A DNA stretch of 64,000 nucleotides from Crocinitomicaceae bacterium (GCA_020436025.1 JAGQYP010000002.1:1-64000); one strand, 5' to 3'. Counted from the stretch's first letter, positions 1 to 9,332 are shown. The notes: a model not told the origin generated them from the letters alone. Made by a program: numbers and translations.

Positions 1-1182
1 AGTTTGGAGTATTTTGAATTATACATTACGAGTAAGGACAGTCTTGAAAAAGAAGAGAATCAGAAAGAAGTTATCCGACAAGAATACAAATACGAATACG
101 AAAAACAAGCTTTGCAAGACAGCATCAAGAACGCAGAAGCACAAAAAATCAAGGACGCAGAACTGGCCGCTGAAAAAGCAGAAGGAAAAAGACTTGAAAT
201 TCAAAACAAACAACAGCAACAACAAAAGTATTTTCTCTTCGGAGGCTTAGCTCTTGCCCTCGTATTTGGAGGCTTTATTTTTAATAGATTCCGGGTTACT
301 CGCAAACAAAAAGGAATCATTGAAGAGCAAAAAGAAAAAGTAGATGAAGCTTACGAAGAATTAGGAGAAAAAAATCAGGAAATATTAGATTCCATCAACT
401 ACGCCAAAAGAATTCAGTCGGCCATTCTTCCTCCACAGAAACTTGTCAAATCGTATTTGGAGCAATCATTTATCCTCTATAAACCCAAAGATATTGTGGC
501 GGGTGATTTTTATTGGATGGAGGTTTTGAGCAAGAGTAGTGAGCAAGAGCAAGAGTTGATTTTATTGGCTGCATGCGATTGTACGGGTCATGGGGTTCCG
601 GGAGCGATGGTTTCGGTGGTTTGTAATAACGGTTTGAATCGAGCGGTTAGAGAATATGGGCTTACGGATCCTGGGAAAATTCTAGATAAAACACGAGAGA
701 TCGTTATTCAAGAATTTGAAAAAAGCGAAGAGGAAGTGAAGGATGGAATGGATATAGCAGTTGTGAGTCTTGAGCAAGAGCAAGAGGGAGAGGGTTCTCT
801 TGCTCAAAACTCTTGCTCGAAACTCAAATATTCCGGTGCTCATAACCCACTCTGGATCATCCGAAAAGGAGCTGAAGAAGTGGAAGAAATCAAAGCAGAC
901 AAGCAACCTATTGGTAGGTTTTCCAACCCTGTTCCCTTCACTACACATGAAATTTCTCTTAATTCAGGAGATACGATCTACATTTTCTCGGATGGATTTG
1001 CAGATCAGTTTGGCGGAGAAAAAGGCAAGAAATTCAAAGCAGCAAACTTCAAAAATCTACTGCTTTCCGTTCAAAAAGAATCCATGGACAAGCAAAGAGA
1101 ACTGATTGACCAAGCATTTGAAGAATGGAAAGGAAATTTAGAGCAGCTCGATGATGTATGTGTGATTGGTGTAAGAGTATAA
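1..1182 (+). CDS. SpoIIE-type (PP2C) serine phosphatase, 5' end outside window
   Basis: The reading frame is open from base 1, so the N-terminus lies outside the window. Visible order: a charged coiled coil (to about residue 75), one membrane helix (about 76-96), a second coiled coil, then a SpoIIE/PP2C domain (about 130-392). Catalytic-type motifs are GDFYW, DCTGHGVPGAM, KDGMD, SDGFADQFGG and a terminal DDVCVIGV. Family knowledge: these phosphatases remove phosphate from STAS-type anti-sigma antagonists, and in Bacteroidota this architecture is often preceded by TPR repeats, which would lie upstream. Compared with the phosphatase at 5484-8744 it carries two extra Glu/Gln/Ser-rich peptides (about residues 175-183 and 257-272), both encoded by the GAGCAAGAG repeat. 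Confident on family; target unknown. Confidence 0.93.
   Translation, partial: SLEYFELYITSKDSLEKEENQKEVIRQEYKYEYEKQALQDSIKNAEAQKIKDAELAAEKAEGKRLEIQNKQQQQQKYFLFGGLALALVFGGFIFNRFRVTRKQKGIIEEQKEKVDEAYEELGEKNQEILDSINYAKRIQSAILPPQKLVKSYLEQSFILYKPKDIVAGDFYWMEVLSKSSEQEQELILLAACDCTGHGVPGAMVSVVCNNGLNRAVREYGLTDPGKILDKTREIVIQEFEKSEEEVKDGMDIAVVSLEQEQEGEGSLAQNSCSKLKYSGAHNPLWIIRKGAEEVEEIKADKQPIGRFSNPVPFTTHEISLNSGDTIYIFSDGFADQFGGEKGKKFKAANFKNLLLSVQKESMDKQRELIDQAFEEWKGNLEQLDDVCVIGVRV
525..558 (+). repeat. GAGCAAGAG repeat inside coding sequence (copy A)
   Basis: Three GAGCAAGAG-type units lie in frame in the phosphatase gene just before the DCTGHG motif and encode a Ser/Glu/Gln peptide. The same units, separated by the same TAGT-like spacer, make up the intergenic array at 21878-21974 (read on the minus strand). 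Confidence 0.8.
770..822 (+). repeat. GAGCAAGAG palindromic element inside coding sequence (copy B)
   Basis: Two overlapping GAGCAAGAG units (772-780, 778-786) are followed by two inverted CTCTTGCTC units (797-805, 810-818). They can form a hairpin and stay in frame, encoding about 16 extra residues between the KDGMD block and the LKYSGAHN block. Confidence 0.85.
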
Positions 1183-1204
1183 ATCGATAATTTCGCTATT
1201 ACAT

Positions 1205-1244
1205 CTTTGCGACCTCTGCGCCTCCTTAGCGCCCTTTGCGGTTA
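1205..1244. repeat. TTTGCG-type intergenic repeat
   Basis: A pyrimidine-rich strand with repeated TTTGCG/CTGCGCC words ending in TTTGCGGTTAAA. Related copies lie at 19926-19966, 20545-20588 and 47899-47941. Confidence 0.7.
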
Positions 1245-1257
1245 AATAAAAAGTGCT

Positions 1258-1378
1258 GGGTTCTAAGTTCTAGTTACTAAGTTCTAGGTTCTAAGTTCTA
1301 AGTTCTAGGTTCTAAGTATTAATTTTTCACTTTTCACTTTTCACTTTTCACTTTTCACTTTTCACTTTTCATTTTTAA
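1258..1378. repeat. Simple tracts: GTTCTAAG units then CACTTTT heptamers
   Basis: Bases 1258-1320 hold about seven degenerate GTTCTAAG/GTTCTAGG units. Bases 1329-1378 hold six perfect CACTTTT heptamers plus a CATTTTT variant. The heptamer tract runs into the 3' end of the minus-strand hydroxylase gene. Short tracts of the same heptamer recur near 47840. Confidence 0.85.
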
Positions 1379-2339
1379 TTTTTTTAAGCATTCTTCGGAA
1401 AGGCATAAAATAAGCTTTCAAAACTGACTTATGCGGATTTCCATCCGGTATCCCATACTCCACTTTCTCTACTTCTTTGGAACGGACCAGAGAGCGAAAC
1501 ATCCAATCCCAAATAGCCAAATGACTCCCGAAATTTTTATCGAAATGCTCTTGATCTTTGCTGTGATGGACTTGATGCTGGTAAGGCGAAATAAAAATGT
1601 ATTCCACTGCAGGAGGAAATTTGACTGGAATCTGTGAATGACGCAGGTTGGATCCAATAAAAAGAAAAGCAAAACGGAAAATATTTACTCCAAAAACCAT
1701 CAAATAGCCTTCTTCTTTCATTACAAAAGGATAGTAATACAAATAAACGCCAGAAACAATCCCCAATACGAAAATGCCTCTAAAATAAAACAAGATCATT
1801 TCGATGGGATGCATGCGGTATTGGGTTACTGGTGTCAGTACCTCCGCTGAATGATGTACTTCATGAATTCTCCACAGAAAGGGAATTTTATGCAATAGAA
1901 AATGAAGTAAAAACCTTGAAAAATCGGAAATCAACCAAATAATGACAGTATAAAAGACCACAATCCAAAAAGCATTCACCTCCTTGACTTCAGGTTCCCC
2001 AAACCAAATGATCATCTGATTCTTCGTTCCGTCCAAGATCATCATTGCGGAAACAAAAAATGGAATAATCAACAATCCCAAGATGACCGTATTGAAGAAA
2101 AAGATCTGGTAATCCACCAAAGCCGACTTATGAAACCACACTTTGCGATCAAAAATCTCCTGTAAAATCAAAAAAGGCTTCAATGAACCATGCTTCCTAT
2201 AACTCACCACAGCTAAAAAGAAGAACGCCAGCGCAATAGAAGAAATCAAATACAACCAATTCAACCGCGAATCAAAGTGAGTAAAACGATTTACAAACGC
2301 TTCCCACGCGGGCTGGATATGATCTTGGACGGTATTCAC
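1362..2339 (-). CDS. Sterol desaturase / fatty acid hydroxylase family membrane enzyme
   Basis: A 325-residue integral membrane protein with about five hydrophobic segments. Its histidine clusters are typical of the di-iron family: HFLLH (146-150), HEVHH (159-163), a lone His at 234, and HQVHH (255-259). The family inserts hydroxyl groups or double bonds into lipids using O2. The His set looks complete, so an active enzyme is likely; the substrate (sterol, carotenoid, fatty acid or ether lipid) cannot be told. It stands alone, convergent with the phosphatase upstream, and its 3' end overlaps the heptamer tract. Confidence 0.88.
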   Translation of the reverse strand: MNTVQDHIQPAWEAFVNRFTHFDSRLNWLYLISSIALAFFFLAVVSYRKHGSLKPFLILQEIFDRKVWFHKSALVDYQIFFFNTVILGLLIIPFFVSAMMILDGTKNQMIIWFGEPEVKEVNAFWIVVFYTVIIWLISDFSRFLLHFLLHKIPFLWRIHEVHHSAEVLTPVTQYRMHPIEMILFYFRGIFVLGIVSGVYLYYYPFVMKEEGYLMVFGVNIFRFAFLFIGSNLRHSQIPVKFPPAVEYIFISPYQHQVHHSKDQEHFDKNFGSHLAIWDWMFRSLVRSKEVEKVEYGIPDGNPHKSVLKAYFMPFRRMLKKIKNEK

Positions 2340-2483
2340 AGGACAAAAATAAGGGTTTTGAATTCGGAATGCGGAATTCGGAATTCGGAATTGAAGAAAA
2401 TACCGGGAATGTGGGAGGTTTTTTTTGAATTATGAATTATGAATTATGAATGAAGAATGAAGAATGAAGAATGAAGAATTAAC

Positions 2484-2525
2484 AACCGAGCGATAGCGAG
2501 CTCATCGACCGATAGGGAGATAATT
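2484..2525 (+). repeat. 42-bp interspersed repeat, copy 1
   Basis: Begins AACCGAGCGATAGCGAGCTC and ends GATAGGGAGATAATT. Nearly identical or degenerate copies occur at 31260-31300, 41823-41865, 48742-48784, 48793-48835, and inverted at 55503-55544, 59645-59687 and 61083-61121. Confidence 0.9.
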
Positions 2526-2599
2526 AGTCATGCATCATTCAGTGATAAATCAACTAGTCATGCATCAATTAGTCATGAGTCAATCAGTCATGCATCAAC

Positions 2600-2633
2600 A
2601 AAAAAAACGGCAAGATTTCTCTCACCGTTTTTC
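2600..2633 (-). terminator. Intrinsic terminator of clpB
   Basis: On the minus strand an AAAACGG/CCGTTTT stem is followed by a run of eight T, just downstream of the clpB stop. Confidence 0.7.
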
Positions 2634-2656
2634 TCTATTAAACTAAACTAATCTAC

Positions 2657-5275
2657 TTATGAAACTTGCTCTTCTTCTGCTGTGATGGGTTTTCTGAAGA
2701 CGATTGAGTCGTCGAATACATCCATCACTACGTTGTTTTCTCTGTCTATGGTGCCTGCGAGTAGTTGTTTGGACAATTCGTTTAGAACTGACTTTTGAAT
2801 CACTCTTTTCACAGGTCTGGCTCCGAATTGTGGGTCGTACCCTACAGTTGCAATCCAATTCAGTGCTTCTTCTGTTGGCACCAGTTTTACTCCTTTTTCT
2901 TTCAGATCTTTTACCAATCTGTTTATATGAATATCCACAATCTGTCTCACGTTCTCCTTGCTAAGTGGTGTAAACATGATGGTTTCATCAATACGATTCA
3001 GGAATTCAGGTCGGATTCTTGCTTTGAGCATTTCAAACACCATGGCTTTGGTCTTTTCAAATACTTCGTGCTCCTCTCCTGCTTTCAGTTTGTCGTAGTT
3101 TTCCATGATCAGGTCAGACCCCATGTTGGAAGTCATAATGATGATGGTGTTTTTGAAGTTTACTACTCTACCCTTGTTGTCCGTCAATCGTCCGTCATCC
3201 AATACTTGCAGCAAGATGTTAAACACATCTGGATGCGCTTTTTCGATCTCGTCCAACAATACGATGGAGTAAGGTTTTCTTCTCACCGCTTCCGTTAATT
3301 GTCCGCCTTCATCGTATCCTACATATCCTGGAGGCGCTCCCACCAATCTAGACACCGAATGCTTTTCCTGGTATTCACTCATGTCGATCCGTGTCATCAT
3401 GTTCTCATCGTTGAACAAGAAGGAAGCCAGTGTTTTGGCCAACTCTGTTTTACCGACACCCGTTGTACCCAAGAAAATAAACGATCCGATTGGCTTTTTC
3501 TCATCTGCCAGTCCCGCTCTCGATCTTCTAACAGCGTCTGAAAGTACTGCGATGGCTTCTTCCTGACCAACTACTCTTTCAGAAAGTACTTCTTCCAATC
3601 TCAAGAGTTTTTGCTTTTCAGACTCCATCATTCGGCTCACCGGAATACCCGTCCATTTCGAAACGACATCAGCTATTTCTTCCGCATCGACCTCTTCTTT
3701 GATCATTTTGGAATCTTTCTGCATATCAGCCAACTTTCCTTTCAGTTTTTCCAGGTTCTCTTCCGCTTCCTTGATCTTTCCATAACGCAATTCCGCTACT
3801 TTTCCGAAATCACCCGATCTTTCCGCTTGTTCTGCTTGCAGTTTGTATTCCTCAATATCCTCTTTGTTCGCCTGAATATTGTCCATCACTGACTTTTCCG
3901 CTTCCCATTTGGCTTTGAAAGAATCTCTTTTTTCCTGCAGATTCGCTAATTCCTCGTTGATGGAAGACAATTTCTTCTCGTCTTTCTCTCTCTTAATCGC
4001 TTCCTTTTCGATTTCCAACTGCATGATTTTTCTATCCAACTCATCCAATTCTTCCGGCTTGGAATTGATCTCCATTCTTAGTTTGGAAGCCGCTTCATCA
4101 ATCAAATCGATGGCTTTATCCGGCAAATGTCTTTCAGTAATATATCTCTGAGAAAGCTCTACCGCCGCAATAATTGCTGCATCCTTAATCAAAACCTTGT
4201 GGTGATTCTCATATTTTTCTTTGATCCCTCTCAAAATCGAAATCGCATCTTCTTGATCTGGTTCATCAACCATCACCGTTTGGAATCTTCTCACCAAAGC
4301 CTTGTCCTTTTCAAAATACTTTTGGTATTCATCCAAAGTCGTTGCTCCTACCGCTCTTAGTTCCCCACGAGCCAAAGCCGGTTTCAGAATATTTGCCGCA
4401 TCCATGGCTCCTTCTCCACCTCCGGCACCAATCAGTGTGTGAATCTCATCAATAAAAAGAATGATTTCTCCATCCGAATTGATCACTTCCTTCACAACTG
4501 ATTTCAGTCTTTCTTCAAATTCTCCTTTGTATTTTGCTCCGGCTACCAAGGCTCCCATGTCAAGGGAAAACACCTTTTTATTTTGCAGGTTTTCTGGCAC
4601 GTCCCCCGACACAATTCTGTGGGCAATTCCTTCTGCAATGGCTGTTTTACCAACTCCTGGTTCACCGATCAAAATGGGGTTGTTTTTCGTTCTTCTTGTT
4701 AAGATTTGCAACACCCTTCTAATCTCCTCATCTCTTCCGATCACTGGATCCAACTTCCCATTGGCAGCCATTTCGTTTAGGTTTTTGGCGTATTTCTCCA
4801 ACGACTTGTAGTTTTCATCCGAAGTTCTCGAATTTACCTTGTCTCCATTTCTCAAATCCATAATTGCATCTTTTACATTTTTAGTGGTTAGTCCGTTGTC
4901 TTTCAATAACTGAGAAACCTGATCGCTCTCTTTTACCAAAGACAACAATAATAATTCGATCGAAACAAACTCATCTCCAAACTCCTTCATCAATCCGAAG
5001 GCTCCGTTAATGACTTTATTCAAATTTTGGGAGATGTAAATATTCCCTCCGCTCACTTTTGGGTAGGATTCAATGATCTTATCCAAGGCCATGAAAACGG
5101 CAGCATTATTTACTCCCATTTTGTTAAAGATAAAGGAAAGAACATTATCATCCACTTCTTTCATTCCCTTCAACAAATGTCCTGGTTCAATCGCCTGATT
5201 TCCATTTTCCTGCGCGAGCATTTGCGCTTTCTGAATGGCTTCAGTTGATTTGATGGTTAACTTGTCTATATCCAT
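2657..5275 (-). CDS. clpB: ATP-dependent chaperone ClpB
   Basis: An 872-residue Hsp100 disaggregase of usual length. Order: N-terminal repeat domain, first AAA+ module with Walker [10 protein letters not shown] (about residue 205) and Walker B LFIDEIH, a long middle-domain coiled coil (about 410-540), second AAA+ module with [10 protein letters not shown] (about 603), and a C-terminal small domain. It cooperates with DnaK to pull proteins out of aggregates in the cytoplasm. It is monocistronic with its own terminator. The upstream region shares a TGTCA-type motif with hsp20 of this window, which suggests common stress control. Complete, with no missing motif seen. Confidence 0.98.
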   Translation of the reverse strand: MDIDKLTIKSTEAIQKAQMLAQENGNQAIEPGHLLKGMKEVDDNVLSFIFNKMGVNNAAVFMALDKIIESYPKVSGGNIYISQNLNKVINGAFGLMKEFGDEFVSIELLLLSLVKESDQVSQLLKDNGLTTKNVKDAIMDLRNGDKVNSRTSDENYKSLEKYAKNLNEMAANGKLDPVIGRDEEIRRVLQILTRRTKNNPILIGEPGVGKTAIAEGIAHRIVSGDVPENLQNKKVFSLDMGALVAGAKYKGEFEERLKSVVKEVINSDGEIILFIDEIHTLIGAGGGEGAMDAANILKPALARGELRAVGATTLDEYQKYFEKDKALVRRFQTVMVDEPDQEDAISILRGIKEKYENHHKVLIKDAAIIAAVELSQRYITERHLPDKAIDLIDEAASKLRMEINSKPEELDELDRKIMQLEIEKEAIKREKDEKKLSSINEELANLQEKRDSFKAKWEAEKSVMDNIQANKEDIEEYKLQAEQAERSGDFGKVAELRYGKIKEAEENLEKLKGKLADMQKDSKMIKEEVDAEEIADVVSKWTGIPVSRMMESEKQKLLRLEEVLSERVVGQEEAIAVLSDAVRRSRAGLADEKKPIGSFIFLGTTGVGKTELAKTLASFLFNDENMMTRIDMSEYQEKHSVSRLVGAPPGYVGYDEGGQLTEAVRRKPYSIVLLDEIEKAHPDVFNILLQVLDDGRLTDNKGRVVNFKNTIIIMTSNMGSDLIMENYDKLKAGEEHEVFEKTKAMVFEMLKARIRPEFLNRIDETIMFTPLSKENVRQIVDIHINRLVKDLKEKGVKLVPTEEALNWIATVGYDPQFGARPVKRVIQKSVLNELSKQLLAGTIDRENNVVMDVFDDSIVFRKPITAEEEQVS

Positions 5276-5348
5276 TGTTTTGTTGCTTTAAAATTCATTC
5301 TATTTACTCTCATCAATTCATGTTCCAAGTCAAAAAAGGGAGGTTTTT

Positions 5349-5387
5349 CAAGACATTTTGACATATCTCTTTCTTGTGAACTGACAT
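5349..5387 (-). promoter_or_regulatory. Candidate heat-shock motif upstream of clpB
   Basis: The plus-strand element at 5349-5364 (CAAGACATTTTGACAT) matches 13 of 16 bases of an element in front of hsp20 (38626-38641). A second TGACAT lies at 5382-5387. The role is inferred from sharing between two stress genes. Confidence 0.45.
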
Positions 5388-5468
5388 TATATCCGAATCC
5401 TCAGAAAATCAATCCAAATTTGTCTGAATTTTGACCCCAAAAAACTACTCCTATGTCCAATTAAATAC

Positions 5469-5476
5469 TATTTTTG
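5469..5476 (+). promoter_or_regulatory. -7 promoter element TATTTTTG
   Basis: Exact TAnnTTTG match, eight bases before the GTG start of the propeller phosphatase. It supports that start and a very short leader. Confidence 0.55.
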
Positions 5477-5483
5477 CTTTCCC

Positions 5484-8400
5484 GTGAAAAAGAGTATACG
5501 TTCCATATTCAATTTGAAAACAGGCCTGTTTTTACTGGTCCTTCTTTTCGTTGGCTCCTCTTTTTCTCAAAACAAATTAAGTTACGGACACCTTCCTTAC
5601 AAAAACTATCCGAGAAATGTATACAATGGTCAGCAACAGAATTTCGGTATTGTTGAAACCGACGACCATACGCTGATTTTTGCCAACAACAGTAACATTC
5701 TGGAATTTGACGGAAACAACTGGACCAAGATCAGAGTAGGAAAAGTTGAAGAAGGTCAAGATTCCACATTGAATCCTAAGTCTGTTTTCAAGACTAATGC
5801 GGGAACCATTCTAGTTGGATGTGAAAATGCTTTTGGTTTACTCGTTTTCAATGAAAGAGGCGGAAAAGAGTTTCAATACCTTTCCAATCCTTCAGACAAA
5901 GATATCATTGGAAAAATCTGGAATATTTTCGGTAATGAGGATGAGTATTATTTCATAGGTGAAAAAGCCATTTTTGTTTACCGGGAGAATCAAGAAATTG
6001 AAACCATCAAATATCCTGAAGGCTACACCAGAGATAATGCGAGCCAGATCAAAAGAAATTTATTCATCTCCTTGGTGAAGAAAGAAGCTGGAAATGCTGA
6101 AAAAGCCCATTCGCATTTACTCTTCAATACTAAAACCAAAAAATTCGACCCTTTCCTTCCTAATATTCCGGAGTTTCAAAACATTACTGCGGTTAAGTTT
6201 ATTACTCCTTGGAAAGATGACAAGCATTATTTAGCTATTACGCAGAAAGGTCAGGCCTACTCCATCAATTTCGTTACCAATCATCTTGCAAAACTAGATG
6301 TGTTCGAAATGAAAATGAATGACGTGTTATTACACGCTGCCATGCAAAATGGATTGATCATTTTCTCGACGGAAAAATCAGGGGTTTTCATCTTTGACCA
6401 ATTGGGAATGCTCATCCGCCAAATCAATGACAAAGACGGATTGATCGATAATGGGGTGAACTTTTCTTACATAGATCGCCAAAATAACCTTTGGTGTTCG
6501 ACTGCAAATGGAATTTCTTTAATCGAACTTTCTTCTCCTGTCAGCTCCTTCGGTAAAAACGATGGTTTGATTTCCAAAGCAGAGGATATTGTCTATTTCA
6601 ATGACGGAATTTTTATAGCTTCTGGAGCCGACATGAATAGATTGGCTCGAAAGGAAGTCAATGGGAAATTTAAAGGATTGAATTTTGGTCAGCCTACTTT
6701 TAATTTCGCCAAAGTTCACTTAGATGGAGAAGAGAAAATTTTGATCGTTGGGTATGATGGTATTTACTCCATGAACAAAAATCTGGAGAAGAAAAGTGAA
6801 ATCCCGAATCTCTATGCCTGGAAAATCATCCAAAGTCACGTGGACACCAACAGGATTTACATCGGAACAGAATCTGAAGGAGTTGCAAGTGCCTATTGGG
6901 ACGGAAGTAGATTCCAATTGGAAACTTTCTACAAAAACACTGGAGAACTCATTCGTTCCTTGGTGGAATTCAATGGAGAAGTGTATTACGGACTTTCCAA
7001 AAAAGGTTTAGCACGATTGGATACGACTAAAACGCAGGAAGAAAACATCATTCCCGGGATTCAATCCGAAGACTTGAAAGATTTCTCCGTTGCCGTATTT
7101 CAAAATCGACTTTATGTAGGAACTACAGACGGATTGTATTATTTGTCCGAGGACGGAAAGAAACTACTTCCATTCGAGCAATTCAATTTGGTTGAGAAAG
7201 ATCTTTATGTACACCGCGTATTTAATGAAGGTAACAAAAGATTGTGGTTGGTATTGTTCTACAAGAGTGATAGTGACGATAATAAACCTGTATTTGGATA
7301 CATTGAACCTTCAAAAGATGGAGAATGGAAATTTGTTACGGCTCCATTTAGATATTTCACAGATGATATTGTACAGGGATTCACGAAAGATGTAGATGGA
7401 AATATTTGGTTGGGAGCTGATGCTCAGACTTATGTCGTGGACATGGATCAGTTGGCCAATCTTATTTCAAATTTCAAGATCAACATTACCAATTTCACGG
7501 TTACTGGAGGGGAATCTTACTTTGAAAACTTCAATCACTTTGCAGGTTCCATTCCGCAAATTGAATACACTCAAAACTCGGTAAGAATTGAAGCTTCCGC
7601 TCAAAGTTATTATGGAGGAGCCAAGAATCAATTTAGATTCAGACAAAATGGAGGGAATTGGAGCGAATGGACAGATATCAACTGGAAGGAATACCAAAAC
7701 TTGGATGAAGGAGTCTACACTGTCGAAGTGCAGGCAAAAGATTATTATGGAAATGAAAGTAGAATCATTTCGATCACTTTCACCATCTTGCCGCCTTGGT
7801 ACAGAACCTGGTGGGCTTATGTCATTTATGTGATTGGAGCCATCGCCATTATTTATGGGTTGATCATGCTTTCACTGTACCGAGTAAAACAGCAGAAAAA
7901 GAGACTTGAAACCATTGTAAAAGAAAGAACGGCGGAAATTGCCAAACAAAACGAAGTACTTGCTGAACAAAAAGATGAAATTGAGCTGAAGAATCAGGAT
8001 ATTTTGGACAGTATTAAATACGCCAAGAGAATTCAAGATTCCATCCTCCCTCCAGTGGAAAAAATGGATGCAATGTTTACGGACTATTTTGTTCTTTTCA
8101 AACCTAAAGACATTGTATCTGGCGACTTCTATTGGGCGGAAAAAATTGACGGTAAATCTTTATTTGCTGCGGTAGACTGCACAGGTCACGGAGTACCAGG
8201 AGCGATGGTGTCTGTTGTAGGAAATAATGGTCTAAACAGATCCGTAAAAGAATTCAATTTAAGAAGTCCTGGAGCAATTCTGGATCAGTTAAGAGAAATC
8301 GTAATTGAAGCCTTCAACGCACAGAACAATATGGACGTGAAGGACGGAATGGACATTGCCTTGTGTTCCATTGATTATGAAAACTTGAAACTGGAGTATT

Positions 8401-8744
8401 CTGGAGCTAACAATCCATGTGTGATTATTCGAGACGGTGAAATCATTGAAACGCGTCCGGACAAACAACCAATTGGCCAATTCATCAATAAAACACCATT
8501 TACAAATACAGTGGTGGATCTGCAAAAAGGAGATACGATTTATGTGTATTCGGATGGATACGTGGATCAATTTGGTGGAGACAAAGGAAAGAAATTGAAA
8601 TCTCGTCCATTTAAAAACCTATTGTTGACTATTCAGGACTTACCGATGGATCGACAAAGGGAAAAGCTTGACAACCTATTTGAAGAGTGGAGAGGCAATT
8701 ATGAACAAATAGATGACGTTTGTGTTTTTGGAGTAAAAATCTAA
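5484..8744 (+). CDS. Propeller sensor (Y_Y_Y) protein with SpoIIE phosphatase output
   Basis: A 1086-residue sensor with a GTG start. The signal peptide (1-29) is followed by a periplasmic two-component-regulator-type beta-propeller (about 30-680), a Y_Y_Y domain (about 690-768), one membrane helix (about 774-797), a coiled coil, and a cytoplasmic SpoIIE/PP2C domain (about 840-1086) with GDFYW, DCTGHGVPGAM, KDGMD, SDGYVDQFGG and DDVCVFGV. This is the layout of hybrid propeller kinases with the kinase replaced by a serine phosphatase, so an outside signal probably controls dephosphorylation of a STAS protein. It lacks the repeat-encoded insertions of its two paralogues in this window. The next gene follows after six bases, so the two are probably translated together. 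Confidence 0.93.
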   Translation: MKKSIRSIFNLKTGLFLLVLLFVGSSFSQNKLSYGHLPYKNYPRNVYNGQQQNFGIVETDDHTLIFANNSNILEFDGNNWTKIRVGKVEEGQDSTLNPKSVFKTNAGTILVGCENAFGLLVFNERGGKEFQYLSNPSDKDIIGKIWNIFGNEDEYYFIGEKAIFVYRENQEIETIKYPEGYTRDNASQIKRNLFISLVKKEAGNAEKAHSHLLFNTKTKKFDPFLPNIPEFQNITAVKFITPWKDDKHYLAITQKGQAYSINFVTNHLAKLDVFEMKMNDVLLHAAMQNGLIIFSTEKSGVFIFDQLGMLIRQINDKDGLIDNGVNFSYIDRQNNLWCSTANGISLIELSSPVSSFGKNDGLISKAEDIVYFNDGIFIASGADMNRLARKEVNGKFKGLNFGQPTFNFAKVHLDGEEKILIVGYDGIYSMNKNLEKKSEIPNLYAWKIIQSHVDTNRIYIGTESEGVASAYWDGSRFQLETFYKNTGELIRSLVEFNGEVYYGLSKKGLARLDTTKTQEENIIPGIQSEDLKDFSVAVFQNRLYVGTTDGLYYLSEDGKKLLPFEQFNLVEKDLYVHRVFNEGNKRLWLVLFYKSDSDDNKPVFGYIEPSKDGEWKFVTAPFRYFTDDIVQGFTKDVDGNIWLGADAQTYVVDMDQLANLISNFKINITNFTVTGGESYFENFNHFAGSIPQIEYTQNSVRIEASAQSYYGGAKNQFRFRQNGGNWSEWTDINWKEYQNLDEGVYTVEVQAKDYYGNESRIISITFTILPPWYRTWWAYVIYVIGAIAIIYGLIMLSLYRVKQQKKRLETIVKERTAEIAKQNEVLAEQKDEIELKNQDILDSIKYAKRIQDSILPPVEKMDAMFTDYFVLFKPKDIVSGDFYWAEKIDGKSLFAAVDCTGHGVPGAMVSVVGNNGLNRSVKEFNLRSPGAILDQLREIVIEAFNAQNNMDVKDGMDIALCSIDYENLKLEYSGANNPCVIIRDGEIIETRPDKQPIGQFINKTPFTNTVVDLQKGDTIYVYSDGYVDQFGGDKGKKLKSRPFKNLLLTIQDLPMDRQREKLDNLFEEWRGNYEQIDDVCVFGVKI

Positions 8745-8750
8745 TTCCGA

Positions 8751-9332
8751 GTGAAACTTCTAACTAAACTATTAAAATACTGGAAAACCATCATTGTGAC
8801 TGTAGAAATCGTCGCCATGATTTATTTCGGATTCCAAATTGTAGGTGAATCAGGTATATCTGGATCCAGTTTTATAGCCACACTTGTTTTTCTTTCCGCA
8901 GCCTTAAACACTTTATTCCTCATTGTTTTCTTGATGTATGACGAAGGCACATACAAGCTTCTGAATCGCATTGGTCGCTTACTTTCCATCATCAATTTCA
9001 TTTTTACTACGATGGTTTTTAGTGATACCTTAAGTGTAAAAGTGTATTGGATTCCAGCCATGATTTCCTCCTTATTTGTTGCTGGGTTGGCTTTGCAGTT
9101 TTATATCGGATTGGGAAGTCTTACCAAACTCAAATACCTGTGGTTGTTCCGAATCAATTCCTTTGTCATCATTCTGATCACTTTTTACGGCATCTTCCTT
9201 TTGATGCTAAAAACAGAACAAGGCATTTTCTTTGATTATTTTTACTACGGAATTGTGGCCGTTTTCCTTTTGAGCTTCATTTCCAATTTGATCAATCACC
9301 GACCTAGCAAATCCGCTCCTGTGGAGGGGTAA
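8751..9332 (+). CDS. Six-helix membrane protein of unknown function
   Basis: 193 residues with about six hydrophobic helices (near 13-32, 37-60, 77-92, 100-121, 131-150 and 158-180) and short loops. It begins with GTG six bases after the propeller phosphatase stop and is therefore likely part of the same operon. No family recognised. It may work with the neighbouring sensor, but only position supports that. It ends one base before the convergent NlpC/P60 gene. Confidence 0.75.
   Translation: MKLLTKLLKYWKTIIVTVEIVAMIYFGFQIVGESGISGSSFIATLVFLSAALNTLFLIVFLMYDEGTYKLLNRIGRLLSIINFIFTTMVFSDTLSVKVYWIPAMISSLFVAGLALQFYIGLGSLTKLKYLWLFRINSFVIILITFYGIFLLMLKTEQGIFFDYFYYGIVAVFLLSFISNLINHRPSKSAPVEG

Larger units (their letters stand above)
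2340..2656. other. Intergenic region with stacked short repeats
   Basis: No gene seen. From left to right: GGAATTCGGAAT-type units (2358-2392), GAATTAT/GAATGAA heptamers (2427-2480), one copy of the 42-bp interspersed repeat (2484-2525), several TCAGTCATGCAT-like words (2527-2597), and the clpB terminator. Confidence 0.8.

Noticed and set aside
2427-2525. Replication origin or attachment site
   Set aside because: No DnaA-box cluster, no integrase and no tRNA nearby; the sequence is a stack of repeat families seen elsewhere in the window.
2795-3298. Long plus-strand frame inside clpB
   Set aside because: Antisense shadow of a strongly conserved gene, no start context and biased composition.
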